A DNA stretch of 64,000 nt from Mesonia phycicola (GTDB taxonomy: Bacteria; Bacteroidota; Bacteroidia; Flavobacteriales; Flavobacteriaceae): the NCBI RefSeq assembly GCF_900141885.1, contig NZ_FQYY01000005.1, positions 1-64,000 on the forward strand, written 5' to 3'. The notes below the pieces were generated by a model. The model saw only the letters and a program-made list of their open reading frames with translations, was not told where the DNA came from and ran no database searches. Below, piece after piece: positions 1-9,875 of this stretch; the first letter of the stretch is position 1, and every line of letters begins with the position of its first letter. A program made the translations under genes and the position numbers.

Positions 1-206
1 TCTCTAGGTGCTAACCAACTAACACCTGTAACCGGAACTCCTAAAGCATCGTTAATTTGCATAGCTACATCCACAGTAGGGTCAACAATATAAACATTAT
101 TAGTGGGGTCTCCACACAACACGGGAGTTACCGAAACATCACATTGACTATGCATAGAAACATAGCTACCCAAAAACATGACTATTACTAGTAAAATTCT
201 TTTCAT
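1..206 (-). CDS. Secreted protein, N-terminal fragment
   Basis: An open frame runs leftward from an ATG at 206 off the window edge, giving the first 68 or so residues. It begins MKRILLVIVMFLGSYVSMHS, a clear Sec signal peptide, followed by CDVSVTPVLCGDP, a cysteine-containing mature start. The translated part then contains the phrase PTNNVYIVDPTVDVAMQIND. It is presumably a secreted or cell-surface protein of the kind common in gliding flavobacteria, but the rest lies outside the window and I do not recognise the family. The start is supported by the signal peptide. Function unknown. Confidence 0.7.
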   Translation of the reverse strand, partial: MKRILLVIVMFLGSYVSMHSQCDVSVTPVLCGDPTNNVYIVDPTVDVAMQINDALGVPVTGVSWLAPR

Positions 207-694
207 AAGTTAGGATTAAGGTTCTTTTATACAATTATAACAACTGACTATTAAAAATCCCCCTAAATATTAAATTTTTATTAAAAAAATGTAGTTAAAG
301 TTAATATTGTAAAAGTTTCTTAGGGAGGGATAGATTATGTTGCTGATTACGATATTTTTTAATTTTAGCCTTAAGTAAAGTGGTTTATACTAAAGAAAAA
401 GAAGTCGAGTTCATTATCTGTGAATACAATAGACAGGAGATTGGTTTTCAGCTTCTATGGCAGTTTTATATATCCAACAAGAAGATTGGTATGAAAGAGT
501 AATAGGTATCGTTACTTCTCGCTTCATAGAAACGTATTACCGTCTTACGTTAATATTTACTAAAAGTGGAGATAAACTAGAAGTATTTGCAAGCTCAGTA
601 AAAGGATTTTCACTGCTATCCTTTTTGCAATAAACCTTAATTTAATTTAGATTAATTCTAAACAATTAATATATTTGTTATAGATTTAAAATTT
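207..694. other. Gene-poor stretch with a decayed or tiny ORF
   Basis: About 490 bases without a convincing gene. On the plus strand an ATG at 457 opens a 58-codon frame ending at 633 (MAVLYIQQEDWYERVIGIVT...). A coding-looking stretch in another frame lies just upstream, around 380-500 (KVVYTKEKEVEFIICEYNRQ...). Two adjacent peptide-like stretches in different frames suggest a frameshifted remnant of one gene rather than an intact one. The final codons of the short ORF lie in a truncated copy of an interspersed repeat (604-633). No promoter of the TAnnTTTG type was identified. Confidence 0.4.
604..633 (+). repeat. Truncated copy of palindromic interspersed repeat
   Basis: GGATTTTCACTGCTATCC here matches GGATTTTCACTACTATCC in the full element at 30554-30656, with one difference. 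The bases after it (TTTTTGCAA against TTAACGCAA) are also similar. Only the 3' part of the element is recognisable; the start with the GGGTCAGGCT core is missing. Confidence 0.45.
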
Positions 695-1033
695 ATGGAC
701 GATATTAGAATTATATTTAGAAATGAATTTGGTATTGCTTTTTATTGGAAAAGTAAAAAAGACAAAATCCAAATTGTATTTAGAGACACAGGCTTTATTT
801 TGAATTTAGAAGAAATAAAAAGCTTTCAAAAAAATGTTTTAAACGTACAGGCAGAAAAATGCTGTAGTAAATGTAATTACACCAGAAGCTGTAAAAATTT
901 ATTACTAAAAACACCTTCTTCAAAAATAGATTTAGCTGTAAGTTTAGATGAGTTAGGAGAGATTAATGAGTTATTAGGCGCTACAATTTTTAAATTAGAG
1001 ATGAAAAACTACGTAAATAATAGCTTTAATTAA
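695..1033 (+). CDS. Small cysteine-containing hypothetical protein
   Basis: A 112-residue cytoplasmic protein without signal peptide or membrane segment. Four cysteines cluster near residues 56-66 (CCSKCNYTRSC), which could bind metal, although the spacing is not a standard zinc ribbon. The rest reads as an alpha/beta domain: IQIVFRDTGFILNLEEIKSF before the cluster and a stretch ending LDELGEINELLGAT after it. It faintly resembles a small family of uncharacterised Bacteroidota proteins (the DUF6686 type), but I cannot confirm this. It is transcribed alone, convergent with lpxH. Function unknown. Confidence 0.65.
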   Translation: MDDIRIIFRNEFGIAFYWKSKKDKIQIVFRDTGFILNLEEIKSFQKNVLNVQAEKCCSKCNYTRSCKNLLLKTPSSKIDLAVSLDELGEINELLGATIFKLEMKNYVNNSFN

Positions 1034-1128
1034 CATCATCACAAATAATATGCATTAAATAGTGTAAGTCTATCACAAAGCTAAATAATGTGCAGTTTTA
1101 AATGCAGTCACATGAAAAATGTAAATTT

Positions 1129-1893
1129 TTAGATTTTATTTTTAAACTCTTTTAGTTCAAAAGTAGTACCGTTAAAAACACCGTAGGTATAAAAATTTAT
1201 CCAATCACCTAGATTATGGTACATCGAGTTTTCACCAACTTTTATATGCATTGGTAAGTGACGGTGTCCAAAAATAAAATAATCGTAATGCTTGGTTTCT
1301 AATTTACGTTTAGCATATTGTGCTAGCCATTCGTTTTCTTCACCTAAAAATTTAGCATCATCATCACCAGAAATAAGCTTATTTTTTACAGATAAATGTT
1401 GTGCTAATGGCATACCAACATCTGGATGAAGCCAGCGGTATAACCATTTAGAAAACGGATTGGTAAATACCTTTTTCATTCGTTTGTAACCTTTATCACC
1501 AGGGCCTAAACCATCGCCGTGGCCAATTAAAAACGTTTTATTATTAAAGGTAAATTCTTTTGGTTTATGGTAAACAGGGATGCCAAGTTCTTTCTCAAAA
1601 TAATCATCCATCCATAAATCGTGGTTGCCTACAAAAAAATAAATAGGAATACCGCTATCTTTAATTTCTGCTAGTTTGCCTAAAACTCTTACAAAACCTT
1701 TGGGTACAACGTGTTTATATTCAAACCAAAAATCAAATAAATCTCCAAGTAAAAAAATAGCAGCAGCATCTTTTTTTACCTCATCTAACCACTTTACAAA
1801 TTTAAGTTCTCGTGGTTTACTAAGTTCTTGATTGGGAGCGCCTAAATGATTATCACTAGAGAAATATATTTTTTTTCCTTCAAGAATTTGCAT
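1129..1893 (-). CDS. lpxH: UDP-2,3-diacylglucosamine diphosphatase (LpxH type)
   Basis: Metallophosphoesterase that hydrolyses UDP-2,3-diacylglucosamine to lipid X and UMP, the fourth step of lipid A synthesis, at the cytoplasmic face of the inner membrane. In this 254-residue protein the calcineurin-type metal ligands are all visible: DNH (14-16), GDLFDFW (around 51), GNHD (89-92), GHGDG (from 124) and GHRH (209-212). I chose the ATG at 1893 (MQILEGKKIYF) over an in-frame ATG seven codons upstream because the conserved first strand begins directly after it. The length fits the Bacteroidota LpxH-like group. It lies downstream of queD in the same direction, separated by a repeat element. A general phosphoesterase role cannot be excluded. 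Confidence 0.85.
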   Translation of the reverse strand: MQILEGKKIYFSSDNHLGAPNQELSKPRELKFVKWLDEVKKDAAAIFLLGDLFDFWFEYKHVVPKGFVRVLGKLAEIKDSGIPIYFFVGNHDLWMDDYFEKELGIPVYHKPKEFTFNNKTFLIGHGDGLGPGDKGYKRMKKVFTNPFSKWLYRWLHPDVGMPLAQHLSVKNKLISGDDDAKFLGEENEWLAQYAKRKLETKHYDYFIFGHRHLPMHIKVGENSMYHNLGDWINFYTYGVFNGTTFELKEFKNKI

Positions 1894-1990
1894 AAAGTCT
1901 ATAGTATATAGCAAACAACTTGGTTTTTAAAGTCTTTGCGTTAAGGATTGAACGTTGTGTTTGAGCTCTTTTTATAATTGCTAAATTTTA

Positions 1991-2032
1991 AAAAAGCGAG
2001 TAGTGAAAGCCTGACCCGTAGGGAAACGCCCT
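1991..2032 (-). repeat. Palindromic interspersed repeat, short copy
   Basis: Read on the minus strand it starts at the queD stop codon and reads GGGCGTTTCCC, then TACGGGTCAGGCTTTC, then ACTACTCGCTTTTTT. The core GGGTCAGGCT is shared exactly with the element after scoB (30554-30656), and GGGTCGGGCT is found at 45759. It separates queD from lpxH. Confidence 0.55.
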
Positions 2033-2481
2033 TAATTATCACTAGCATACCACTCTGCAAAACTAGTTTCTGTTTCTTGTAATTTTAAAGAATGTAGTTG
2101 TATATTTTCTGGTAATCGGCTTTTAATTTTTTCGGCAAAATCTATCACCATCATTTCTGATGTTGGCTGGTAATCTACCAAAATTACGCTATGGTCACGC
2201 TTTTGTAGCTCTTTAGCAAGTTCTAGATGTGGCGTATTTTTGTTAAAGACGGTTGCGTGATCAAATTTATCTACAATTTCTTCTTTCACAATTTTTTTAA
2301 GGTCACCAAAATCTATTACCATACCAAATTTTACGTGGTTAGCATCATTTATTGGCTGGCCAATTACGGTAACATTTAGCTTATAGCTATGCCCATGAAC
2401 GTTTTTACATTTACCATCGTAGCCGTAAAGAGCGTGGCCGGTCTCAAAATTAAATTGCTTGGTTATACGAATATTGCTCAT
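2032..2481 (-). CDS. queD: 6-carboxytetrahydropterin synthase (QueD family)
   Basis: Converts dihydroneopterin triphosphate to 6-carboxy-tetrahydropterin in the pathway to queuosine and related deazapurines. The protein has 149 residues. The zinc ligands are H16 (in FETGHALYG) and H29/H31 (in NVHGHSY); C25 is the expected catalytic cysteine just before NVHGH. The C-terminal ETETSFAEWY carries the conserved pterin-anchoring glutamate. The start ATG overlaps the stop of a small membrane-peptide ORF (ATGA), so translation is probably coupled. A pyruvoyl-tetrahydropterin synthase-like role is possible within this family, but the CxxxHGH arrangement favours QueD. Confidence 0.9.
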   Translation of the reverse strand: MSNIRITKQFNFETGHALYGYDGKCKNVHGHSYKLNVTVIGQPINDANHVKFGMVIDFGDLKKIVKEEIVDKFDHATVFNKNTPHLELAKELQKRDHSVILVDYQPTSEMMVIDFAEKIKSRLPENIQLHSLKLQETETSFAEWYASDN

Positions 2482-2576
2482 CTGTTTCTAAATTTATTTA
2501 TCAAAAACACTACTACCAACACGATGGCAAGTAAGAGAAAAAGTCCGTTACCGCTTAAAAATTGTAAAATATCCAC
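2478..2576 (-). CDS. Small single-pass membrane protein upstream of queD
   Basis: A GTG-started frame of 32 codons plus stop: a short polar start (MDILQFLSGNG), a hydrophobic helix LFLLLAIVLVVVFLI, then the positively charged end NKFRNR. This is the layout of a small inner-membrane protein with its C-terminus inside. The stop TGA overlaps the queD start as ATGA. A -7 box TAACTTTG lies 24 bases upstream of the GTG, so this would be the first gene of the queD transcript. No family is recognised. The non-ATG start and short length leave some doubt, but hydrophobicity, overlap and promoter position agree. Confidence 0.55.
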   Translation of the reverse strand: MDILQFLSGNGLFLLLAIVLVVVFLINKFRNR

Positions 2577-2599
2577 TTTCTTGTAATTTAAGATTGATG

Positions 2600-2607
2600 C
2601 AAAGTTA
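2600..2607 (-). promoter_or_regulatory. -7 box of the queD promoter
   Basis: TAACTTTG on the minus strand fits the Bacteroidota -7 consensus TAnnTTTG. It lies 24 bases upstream of the GTG of the small membrane-peptide gene that precedes queD. No good -33 TTTG was seen at the usual 19-21 base spacing. Confidence 0.5.
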
Positions 2608-2672
2608 CGTATTTATGCTGTTGCTGAAATAAAAAATAAAGAGCAGTCTCTATATTTATTGCAAAATTATTT

Positions 2673-2680
2673 TACATTTG
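2673..2680 (+). promoter_or_regulatory. -7 box of the thiamine operon promoter
   Basis: TACATTTG matches TAnnTTTG and lies just upstream of the TPP riboswitch, so the transcript would start at about 2687, at the first stem of the aptamer. The -33 element is not clear. Confidence 0.55.
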
Positions 2681-2687
2681 AAATGTA

Positions 2688-2768
2688 AACTTTAGGGGTG
2701 CTAATTAATTTTGGCTGAGAAAAACCCTTAGAACCTGATCTGGTTAATACCAGCGAAGGGAAAAGTTA
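2688..2768 (+). ncRNA. TPP riboswitch (THI element)
   Basis: All conserved blocks of the TPP aptamer are present in order: the P1 arm AACTTT, AGGGGTGC, GGCTGAGA, ACCCTTAGAACCTGATC, TGGTTAATACCAGCG and AAGGGAA, closed by AAAGTT. It lies in the leader of thiS and the thiamine operon. Binding of thiamine pyrophosphate should repress the operon. The hairpin that follows (2782-2820) is the likely expression platform. Confidence 0.97.
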
Positions 2769-2781
2769 GAACTTGCATATT

Positions 2782-2820
2782 GATAAAAAACACCTGCCTA
2801 GCTAGGTTCGTTTTTTTATC
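2782..2820 (+). terminator. Riboswitch-controlled terminator
   Basis: A long hairpin: GATAAAAAAC on the left pairs with GTTTTTTTATC on the right around the near-palindrome CCTAGCTAGG, ending in a run of seven T. It lies between the TPP aptamer and thiS, 55 bases before the start codon, so ligand-dependent premature termination is the likely mechanism. Confidence 0.8.
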
Positions 2821-2875
2821 ATGATTCTTTTTTCTTAGGGCTTCTCCCTAAAGTTTACAGCTATAAAATTTAATT

Positions 2876-3079
2876 ATGATAACTGTAAACATTAATAACC
2901 AACCTCATTCTGTAAAAGAGCATAGCTCGATTAATCAACTGGTTAAACAATTAGAAATTAGTACCCAAGGTGTTGCTATTGCGGTAAACAACCAAGTAAT
3001 TTCACGTGCTACTTGGGACACTTTTCAAATTTCTGAAGGAGATAACCTTTTAATTATTCAGGCCACACAAGGAGGTTAA
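2876..3079 (+). CDS. thiS: Sulfur carrier protein ThiS
   Basis: A 67-residue ubiquitin-like protein that carries sulfur as a C-terminal thiocarboxylate to the thiazole synthase ThiG. It ends in the required Gly-Gly (IIQATQGG), and the body has the ThiS pattern, including GVAIAVNNQVI and the stretch leading to DNLLII. It is adenylated and sulfurated by ThiF, encoded at the end of this operon. It is the first gene after the TPP riboswitch; thiC follows 24 bases later. Length is normal for the family. Confidence 0.96.
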   Translation: MITVNINNQPHSVKEHSSINQLVKQLEISTQGVAIAVNNQVISRATWDTFQISEGDNLLIIQATQGG

Positions 3080-3100
3080 TGTTTTAATTCTAAAACTTGA

Positions 3101-4960
<1,860 letters not shown>

Positions 4961-4978
4961 CACTTTAAAAATTTACAA

Positions 4979-5575
4979 ATGCTAATTGTAATTACTTCGG
5001 AAGAATTTGTTGAAGATGAAATCAATATCATCAAAAGGTTGTTGAAAGAAGGGTTAACCACACTCCACGTGAGAAAACCCTTTTTTTCTTCGGAGGAAAT
5101 GAAACGATGGTTATTTAATTTTCATGCCGAAGAACATCAACAAATGATGCTTCATCAACATCATTTTTTAGCGGAAGATTTTCAGTTGAAGGGCATTCAT
5201 TTAAAAGAAGAACATCGTAAATCTATAAAAGGTAAAGAGCAAGATTTTCTAGAAAAAATAAAATCACAAGGTTGGGTGCTAAGTACTTCTTTTCATGAAC
5301 TTCAAGAGGTAGAAAATCAAACATTGTTTGATTATGCTTTTTTAAGTCCGGTGTTTACTTCCATTTCAAAACACAATTATGAAGGCAAAAAATTTTCTGT
5401 ACAGCAAAATAAGAGACCTGTTATTGCCTTAGGCGGAATTAAAACTGAAAATATAGAAAAAGCCTATCAATTAGGTTATCAGGGAGTAGCTGTTTTGGGT
5501 TGTGTTTGGCATCAAGAAAATGTTATAACTAGCTTTAAAAATATAAAAAAAGAATACAAACGTGTTTACCAATAA
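4979..5575 (+). CDS. ThiE/TenI-like thiamine phosphate synthase paralogue
   Basis: A 198-residue TIM-barrel protein of the ThiE/TenI superfamily. It has the phosphate-binding loop ALGGIKTENI and a conserved FLSPVFTS motif, but the classical ThiE substrate motifs are altered: HVRKP stands where ThiE has QLR(E/L)K, and the metal-binding ND pair seen in the next gene is absent. This pattern is closer to TenI, which catalyses aromatisation of the thiazole carboxylate in Bacillus. It lies between thiC and a complete thiE, so a TenI-like role in thiazole formation is more likely than a second coupling enzyme. Annotation pipelines would call it thiamine phosphate synthase. Confidence 0.8.
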   Translation: MLIVITSEEFVEDEINIIKRLLKEGLTTLHVRKPFFSSEEMKRWLFNFHAEEHQQMMLHQHHFLAEDFQLKGIHLKEEHRKSIKGKEQDFLEKIKSQGWVLSTSFHELQEVENQTLFDYAFLSPVFTSISKHNYEGKKFSVQQNKRPVIALGGIKTENIEKAYQLGYQGVAVLGCVWHQENVITSFKNIKKEYKRVYQ

Positions 5576-5579
5576 CAAA

Positions 5580-6203
5580 ATGAAAATGCCAAAGCTTTAT
5601 TATATATCTCAAGGAGAAACCAAAGAAGAACATTTAAAATATATTAAAAAAATGGTTTTGGCGGGAGTAGATTGGGTACAACTTCGGTTAAAAAATTATT
5701 CGGAAGCAGAGGTTGTACAAATTGCTTTACAGGCACAAGAATTTTGTACAAAACACCACACAAAATTTATTATTAACGATTATTTAGAAGTAGCTAAAAA
5801 GATAAATGCAGACGGAGTTCATTTAGGAAAAGAAGATATTTCTCCTAAAAAAGCAAGAACTATTCTAGGAGAAAATAAAATAATAGGTGGTACTGCAAAT
5901 ACCTTAGAAGATTGTAAAAATTTGATAGATAGTGGAGTAAATTATATAGGATTAGGTCCTTTTAAATTTACTAAAACCAAAAAGAAATTAAGTCCAGTTT
6001 TAGAAGTTGAAGGATATCAATCAATTATTGAAAGCCTAAAGAAAGAAAATATTGACACTCCAATTATTGCTATTGGCGGTATTACTCTAGAAGATCTCCC
6101 TAATTTAAAAAATGCTGGAGTTAGCGGAGTTGCTATTTCTGGTTTTTTGCATCGTCAAGAAAACTTAGCACAATGTATAATCACCTTAAAAGAACATTTT
6201 TAG
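5580..6203 (+). CDS. thiE: Thiamine phosphate synthase ThiE
   Basis: Joins hydroxymethylpyrimidine pyrophosphate and thiazole phosphate to give thiamine monophosphate. The 207-residue TIM barrel shows [39 protein letters not shown] and AIGGI, which together form the pyrophosphate, Mg and phosphate sites of real ThiE. I chose the ATG at 5580; an upstream in-frame TTG-type start would overlap the previous gene by 14 bases and adds no conserved sequence. An ATG two codons later (MPKLYYIS) is also possible. thiG follows after 10 bases. Confidence 0.93.
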   Translation: MKMPKLYYISQGETKEEHLKYIKKMVLAGVDWVQLRLKNYSEAEVVQIALQAQEFCTKHHTKFIINDYLEVAKKINADGVHLGKEDISPKKARTILGENKIIGGTANTLEDCKNLIDSGVNYIGLGPFKFTKTKKKLSPVLEVEGYQSIIESLKKENIDTPIIAIGGITLEDLPNLKNAGVSGVAISGFLHRQENLAQCIITLKEHF

Positions 6204-6213
6204 TCAAAAAAAT

Positions 6214-6993
6214 ATGAATACAAAATCTAATTTAAGCATTGCAGGCAAAACATTTTCTTCTAGATTATTCACAGGCACAGGAAAATTTTCTTCTTCCCAA
6301 CTTATGGAAGAAGCACTTTTGGCAAGCGAAAGTGAGTTGGTAACTGTAGCTTTAAAAAGAGTAGATGTCGCTAGCAAAGAAGATGATATGTTGCAACATT
6401 TAAAGCAACCACACATTAATTTACTGCCTAATACTTCTGGTGTTAGAGATGCTAAAGAAGCAGTTTTTGCTGCAGAAATGGCGAGAGAAGCTTTAGAAAC
6501 TAATTGGGTAAAGGTAGAAATACATCCAGATCCTAAATATTTACTCCCAGATGCAATAGAAACTTTAAAAGCTTGTGAAACCTTGGTAAAAAAAGGTTTT
6601 GTGGTTATGCCATACATACACGCAGATCCTGTTTTATGTAAGCGTTTAGAAGATGTAGGCGCTCAATGTGTAATGCCTTTGGGGGCGCCAATTGGTACTA
6701 ACAAAGGCTTAAAAACAATCGATTTTCTAAAAATTATTATAGAGCAAAGTACCGTTCCAGTGATAGTAGATGCTGGTTTAGGAGCTCCTTCTCATGCAAG
6801 TTATGCTATGGAAATTGGTGCAGATGCTGTTTTAGTAAACACTGCTATTGCTGTTTCTCCAAACCCAATACAAATGGCAACCGCCTTTAAAATGTCAGTA
6901 GAAGCTGGAAGAATGGCTTATGAAGCAAAACTAGCAAACAGCAATTTAACAGCTTCGGCTAGTAGTCCGTTAACTCAATTTTTATATGAATAA
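6214..6993 (+). CDS. thiG: Thiazole synthase ThiG
   Basis: Forms the thiazole ring from deoxyxylulose phosphate, dehydroglycine (from ThiH) and ThiS thiocarboxylate. The 259-residue TIM barrel has the early motif RLFTGTGKF, the Schiff-base lysine K100 in [10 protein letters not shown], and the phosphate-binding segments [22 protein letters not shown] (split by loops). It sits in the standard order thiE-thiG-thiH, and the length is typical. Confidence 0.97.
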   Translation: MNTKSNLSIAGKTFSSRLFTGTGKFSSSQLMEEALLASESELVTVALKRVDVASKEDDMLQHLKQPHINLLPNTSGVRDAKEAVFAAEMAREALETNWVKVEIHPDPKYLLPDAIETLKACETLVKKGFVVMPYIHADPVLCKRLEDVGAQCVMPLGAPIGTNKGLKTIDFLKIIIEQSTVPVIVDAGLGAPSHASYAMEIGADAVLVNTAIAVSPNPIQMATAFKMSVEAGRMAYEAKLANSNLTASASSPLTQFLYE

Positions 6994-7017
6994 GCTTTAC
7001 CTAAACTGTGCACAGAT

Positions 7018-8130
7018 ATGAATAATAGCTTTAAAGAAGAATTAGATCAATATAACTGGGACAAAACATTAGAGAGTATTTTTTCTAAAACAGATAAAGA
7101 TGTTCAGTATGCATTAACAAGTGCTCACGTAAATTTAGAAGATTTTAAAGCACTAATCTCACCTGCGGCAAAACCTTACCTAGAGGTTATGGCACAAAAA
7201 AGTCAGTTACTTACCAGAAAGCGTTTTGGTAATACTATGCAAATGTATGCGCCAATGTATTTAAGTAATGAGTGTCATAATATTTGTACTTACTGCGGAT
7301 TTAGTTTTACCAATAAAATACCTAGAAGAACTTTAACAGATGCCGAAATTTTAAAAGAAGCAGAATTTTTAAGAAGTAAAGGCTACCAACATATTCTATT
7401 GGTAACAGGAGAAGCAAATAGAACTGTAGGTGTAAATTATTTATGCAACGCCATAAAGTTGTTACAGCCATATTTTGCTAATATTTCTATAGAAGTACAG
7501 CCATTAGAGCGAGAAGAATATGAACTTTTAAAAGAAGCAGGCCTTTATGCTACGCTAGTTTATCAAGAAACTTATCATAGAGAAACGTATAAAATACATC
7601 ACCCAAAAGGGAAAAAATCTAATTTTGATTACCGTTTAGAAACTCCAGATAGATTAGGAAAAGCAGGAATACATAAAATTGGGATAGGAGCACTCTTTGG
7701 CTTAGAAGATTGGCGTGCAGATAGTTTTTTTACCGCACTGCACTTAAAATACCTTCAAAAGCAATATTGGAAAACTAAGTATTCTATCTCTTTTCCTCGT
7801 TTACGCCCATTTAGTGGTGGTTTAGAGCCAAAAGTAGAAATGACAGATATAGATTTGGTACAGCTAATTTGTGCCTACCGTTTGTTAGATGAAGACGTAG
7901 AATTATCTATTTCTACCAGAGAAAGTGAAATTTTTAGAAACCACATTGTAGATTTAGGTATTACCTCTATGAGTGCAGAATCTAAAACAAACCCTGGTGG
8001 TTACGTGGTAGAGCCACAATCTTTAGAGCAGTTTGAAATTTCTGATGAACGTTCTACAGAAGTTATAGCGCAAATGCTTCAAGAAAATAATATTGAACCC
8101 CTTTGGAAAGATTGGGATAAAAACTGGTAA
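7018..8130 (+). CDS. thiH: 2-iminoacetate synthase ThiH
   Basis: Radical SAM enzyme that cleaves tyrosine to dehydroglycine and p-cresol, supplying the C-N unit of the thiazole. The cluster motif is C86-x3-C90-x2-C93 (CHNICTYCGF). The C-terminal half has the family phrases FPRLRPF and STRESE. The protein has 370 residues, normal length. It lies 24 bases after thiG and 6 bases before thiF. Use of ThiH rather than the oxygen-dependent glycine oxidase ThiO is usual in Bacteroidota. Confidence 0.97.
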   Translation: MNNSFKEELDQYNWDKTLESIFSKTDKDVQYALTSAHVNLEDFKALISPAAKPYLEVMAQKSQLLTRKRFGNTMQMYAPMYLSNECHNICTYCGFSFTNKIPRRTLTDAEILKEAEFLRSKGYQHILLVTGEANRTVGVNYLCNAIKLLQPYFANISIEVQPLEREEYELLKEAGLYATLVYQETYHRETYKIHHPKGKKSNFDYRLETPDRLGKAGIHKIGIGALFGLEDWRADSFFTALHLKYLQKQYWKTKYSISFPRLRPFSGGLEPKVEMTDIDLVQLICAYRLLDEDVELSISTRESEIFRNHIVDLGITSMSAESKTNPGGYVVEPQSLEQFEISDERSTEVIAQMLQENNIEPLWKDWDKNW

Positions 8131-8136
8131 AAAGCA

Positions 8137-9171
8137 ATGTTAACTTCAGAAGAAAAAAAACGCTACTCTAGACATCTTATTTTAGAAGAATTTGGAGAAG
8201 AAAAGCAGCAGAAATTAAAAAAAGCGAGAGTTTTAGTTATAGGCGCTGGTGGTTTAAGTTGTCCAGCTCTGCAATATTTAGCAGCAGCAGGAGTAGGTAC
8301 TTTAGCAATTATAGATAATGATAAGGTAGACCAAAGCAATTTACAACGCCAAATACTTTATACCCAAAAAGATATTGGTAGTTACAAAGTAGTGGCAGCA
8401 AAAAAAAGATTGCAAGCCATGAATCCGTTAATTGATGTAGTGATCTATAAAGAAAACTTAACGGTAAATAATGCAATAGAAATTTTTGAAAATTATGATT
8501 TAATAATTGAAGGAAGCGATAGTTTTGCCGCTAAATACCTAACCAATGATGCTGCGGTTTTAACTAAAAAACCTTTTGTATTAGCTTCTATTTCTAAATT
8601 TGAAGGGCAACTTTCTGTTTTTAATTACCAAGACGGGCCAACTTACCGCTGTCTTTTTCCAGAACCTGCTTCGTTGGAAATGCCTACTTGTAGTCAAATT
8701 GGAGTTTTGGGAGTTTTACCAGGAGTTTTAGGTACACTTATGGCAAATGAAGCAATTAAAATGCTTACTGGTTTAGAAGAAGTACTCTCTGGTAAATTAC
8801 TTACACTGAATTTATTAAGCTTAGAGCAGCAAATTTTTCCGTTTCAAAAAGATGTTAGTATACAAATTACTCAGTTAGAAGAATTGGTAGATAGTTGCTC
8901 TACACAAATTGCAGAAATTTCATATCAAGAATATGTACAGCAATTAGAAAATTATGCTTTACTAGACGTAAGAACTTTAGAAGAACGTAAAAAACACCAC
9001 ATAGGAGGTAAACATATTCCGTTAGATCAGTTAGAAAAATCTTCAGAAAAAATATCTGCAGAAAAAACTATTGTGTATTGTGCATCTGGAGTTAGAAGCA
9101 AAAAAGCAATAGAAATACTTCAAAGAAAATTCTCTAATCAACAATTTTTAAATTTAAAGGGAGGCTTGTAA
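8137..9171 (+). CDS. thiF: ThiF/MoeB-type adenylyltransferase fused to rhodanese
   Basis: Activates the C-terminus of ThiS by adenylation and very probably also transfers sulfur to it. The E1-like domain (about residues 1-235) has the nucleotide loop GAGGLS (36-41), the arginine finger region QRQILY and C185 in PTCSQIG. The C-terminal rhodanese domain (about 260-344) has the active-site loop C315-ASGVR. The zinc cysteines of MoeB are not complete: the usual PCYRC is PTYRC and no C-terminal CxxC follows. The fusion resembles eukaryotic MOCS3/Uba4. As it ends the thiamine operon, ThiS is its likely client, although a MoaD client is possible too. Confidence 0.92.
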   Translation: MLTSEEKKRYSRHLILEEFGEEKQQKLKKARVLVIGAGGLSCPALQYLAAAGVGTLAIIDNDKVDQSNLQRQILYTQKDIGSYKVVAAKKRLQAMNPLIDVVIYKENLTVNNAIEIFENYDLIIEGSDSFAAKYLTNDAAVLTKKPFVLASISKFEGQLSVFNYQDGPTYRCLFPEPASLEMPTCSQIGVLGVLPGVLGTLMANEAIKMLTGLEEVLSGKLLTLNLLSLEQQIFPFQKDVSIQITQLEELVDSCSTQIAEISYQEYVQQLENYALLDVRTLEERKKHHIGGKHIPLDQLEKSSEKISAEKTIVYCASGVRSKKAIEILQRKFSNQQFLNLKGGL

Positions 9172-9201
9172 AATTTTAGTATTTCATATCTAATTAGAAT
9201 A

Positions 9202-9209
9202 TATATTTG
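9202..9209 (+). promoter_or_regulatory. -7 box upstream of the 2OG oxygenase gene
   Basis: TATATTTG fits TAnnTTTG and lies 21 bases before the ATG at 9230, giving a leader of roughly 14 bases. No matching -33 element was found. It suggests the oxygenase gene is transcribed separately from the thiamine operon. Confidence 0.45.
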
Positions 9210-9229
9210 CTCGCATTTTAATTGGATAA

Positions 9230-9874
9230 ATGAATAAACTTTTTGAACAAGTAGTATTTGCTGAAAACCCTTTATACGAGAGTATAATAGAAGATTTATT
9301 GCAAAATAAATACAGCATTATTGATGGTTTTTTTACACCAGAAGAAGTAGAAATTTTAAGAAATGTTTTAGTAAGAAAGTATGAAGAAGATCAATTTAAA
9401 AAATCTGCTATAGGAAACCGCGTAAATGAAACGGTTGAAAAGGAGATTAGAGGAGATTTTATTTTATGGATTAATGAGGCTGAAACAGGAGCTGCAGAAA
9501 AAGTATTTTTTAATAAAATTAACCACTTAATAGAATATTTAAACAGAACTTGTTTTATGGGAATTTTGCATAAAGAATTTCATTATGCAGTTTACCCAGA
9601 AGGTACCTTTTATAAAAGGCATTTAGATACATTTCAAAATGATGGCAGAAGAAAACTTTCTGTAGTTTGTTATTTAAATGATGAAACTTGGCTAGAAGAA
9701 AATGGAGGTGAGTTAACCATTTATGTAAATAAAAATGGTGTAGAAAAACCTATAGATTTATACCCGTTTCCCGGGCGTGTAGTAATTTTTGAAAGCCAAG
9801 AGCTAGAGCACGAGGTGCAACGCGTAAAACATTCTCAACGTTTGAGTATAACTGGCTGGTTAAAAACAAGATAA
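9230..9874 (+). CDS. 2OG-Fe(II) oxygenase, prolyl 4-hydroxylase-like
   Basis: A 214-residue soluble dioxygenase with the double-stranded beta-helix iron site H131-x-D133 (KRHLDTF) and H194 (LEHEV), and R204 (QRLSITGW) placed to bind 2-oxoglutarate. The segment FHYAVYPEGTFYKRHLD is typical of prolyl 4-hydroxylase-like proteins in bacteria. The substrate is unknown; related enzymes hydroxylate a ribosomal protein, an elongation factor or free proline. It stands between the thiamine operon and a terminator, with its own probable promoter, so a link to thiamine is not implied. Confidence 0.85.
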   Translation: MNKLFEQVVFAENPLYESIIEDLLQNKYSIIDGFFTPEEVEILRNVLVRKYEEDQFKKSAIGNRVNETVEKEIRGDFILWINEAETGAAEKVFFNKINHLIEYLNRTCFMGILHKEFHYAVYPEGTFYKRHLDTFQNDGRRKLSVVCYLNDETWLEENGGELTIYVNKNGVEKPIDLYPFPGRVVIFESQELEHEVQRVKHSQRLSITGWLKTR

Positions 9875-9875
9875 T

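Noticed and set aside
2389-2586. Plus-strand ORF of 65 codons
   Set aside because: It lies over queD and the small membrane-peptide ORF on the opposite strand; the peptide is Thr/Asn-rich without a plausible domain.
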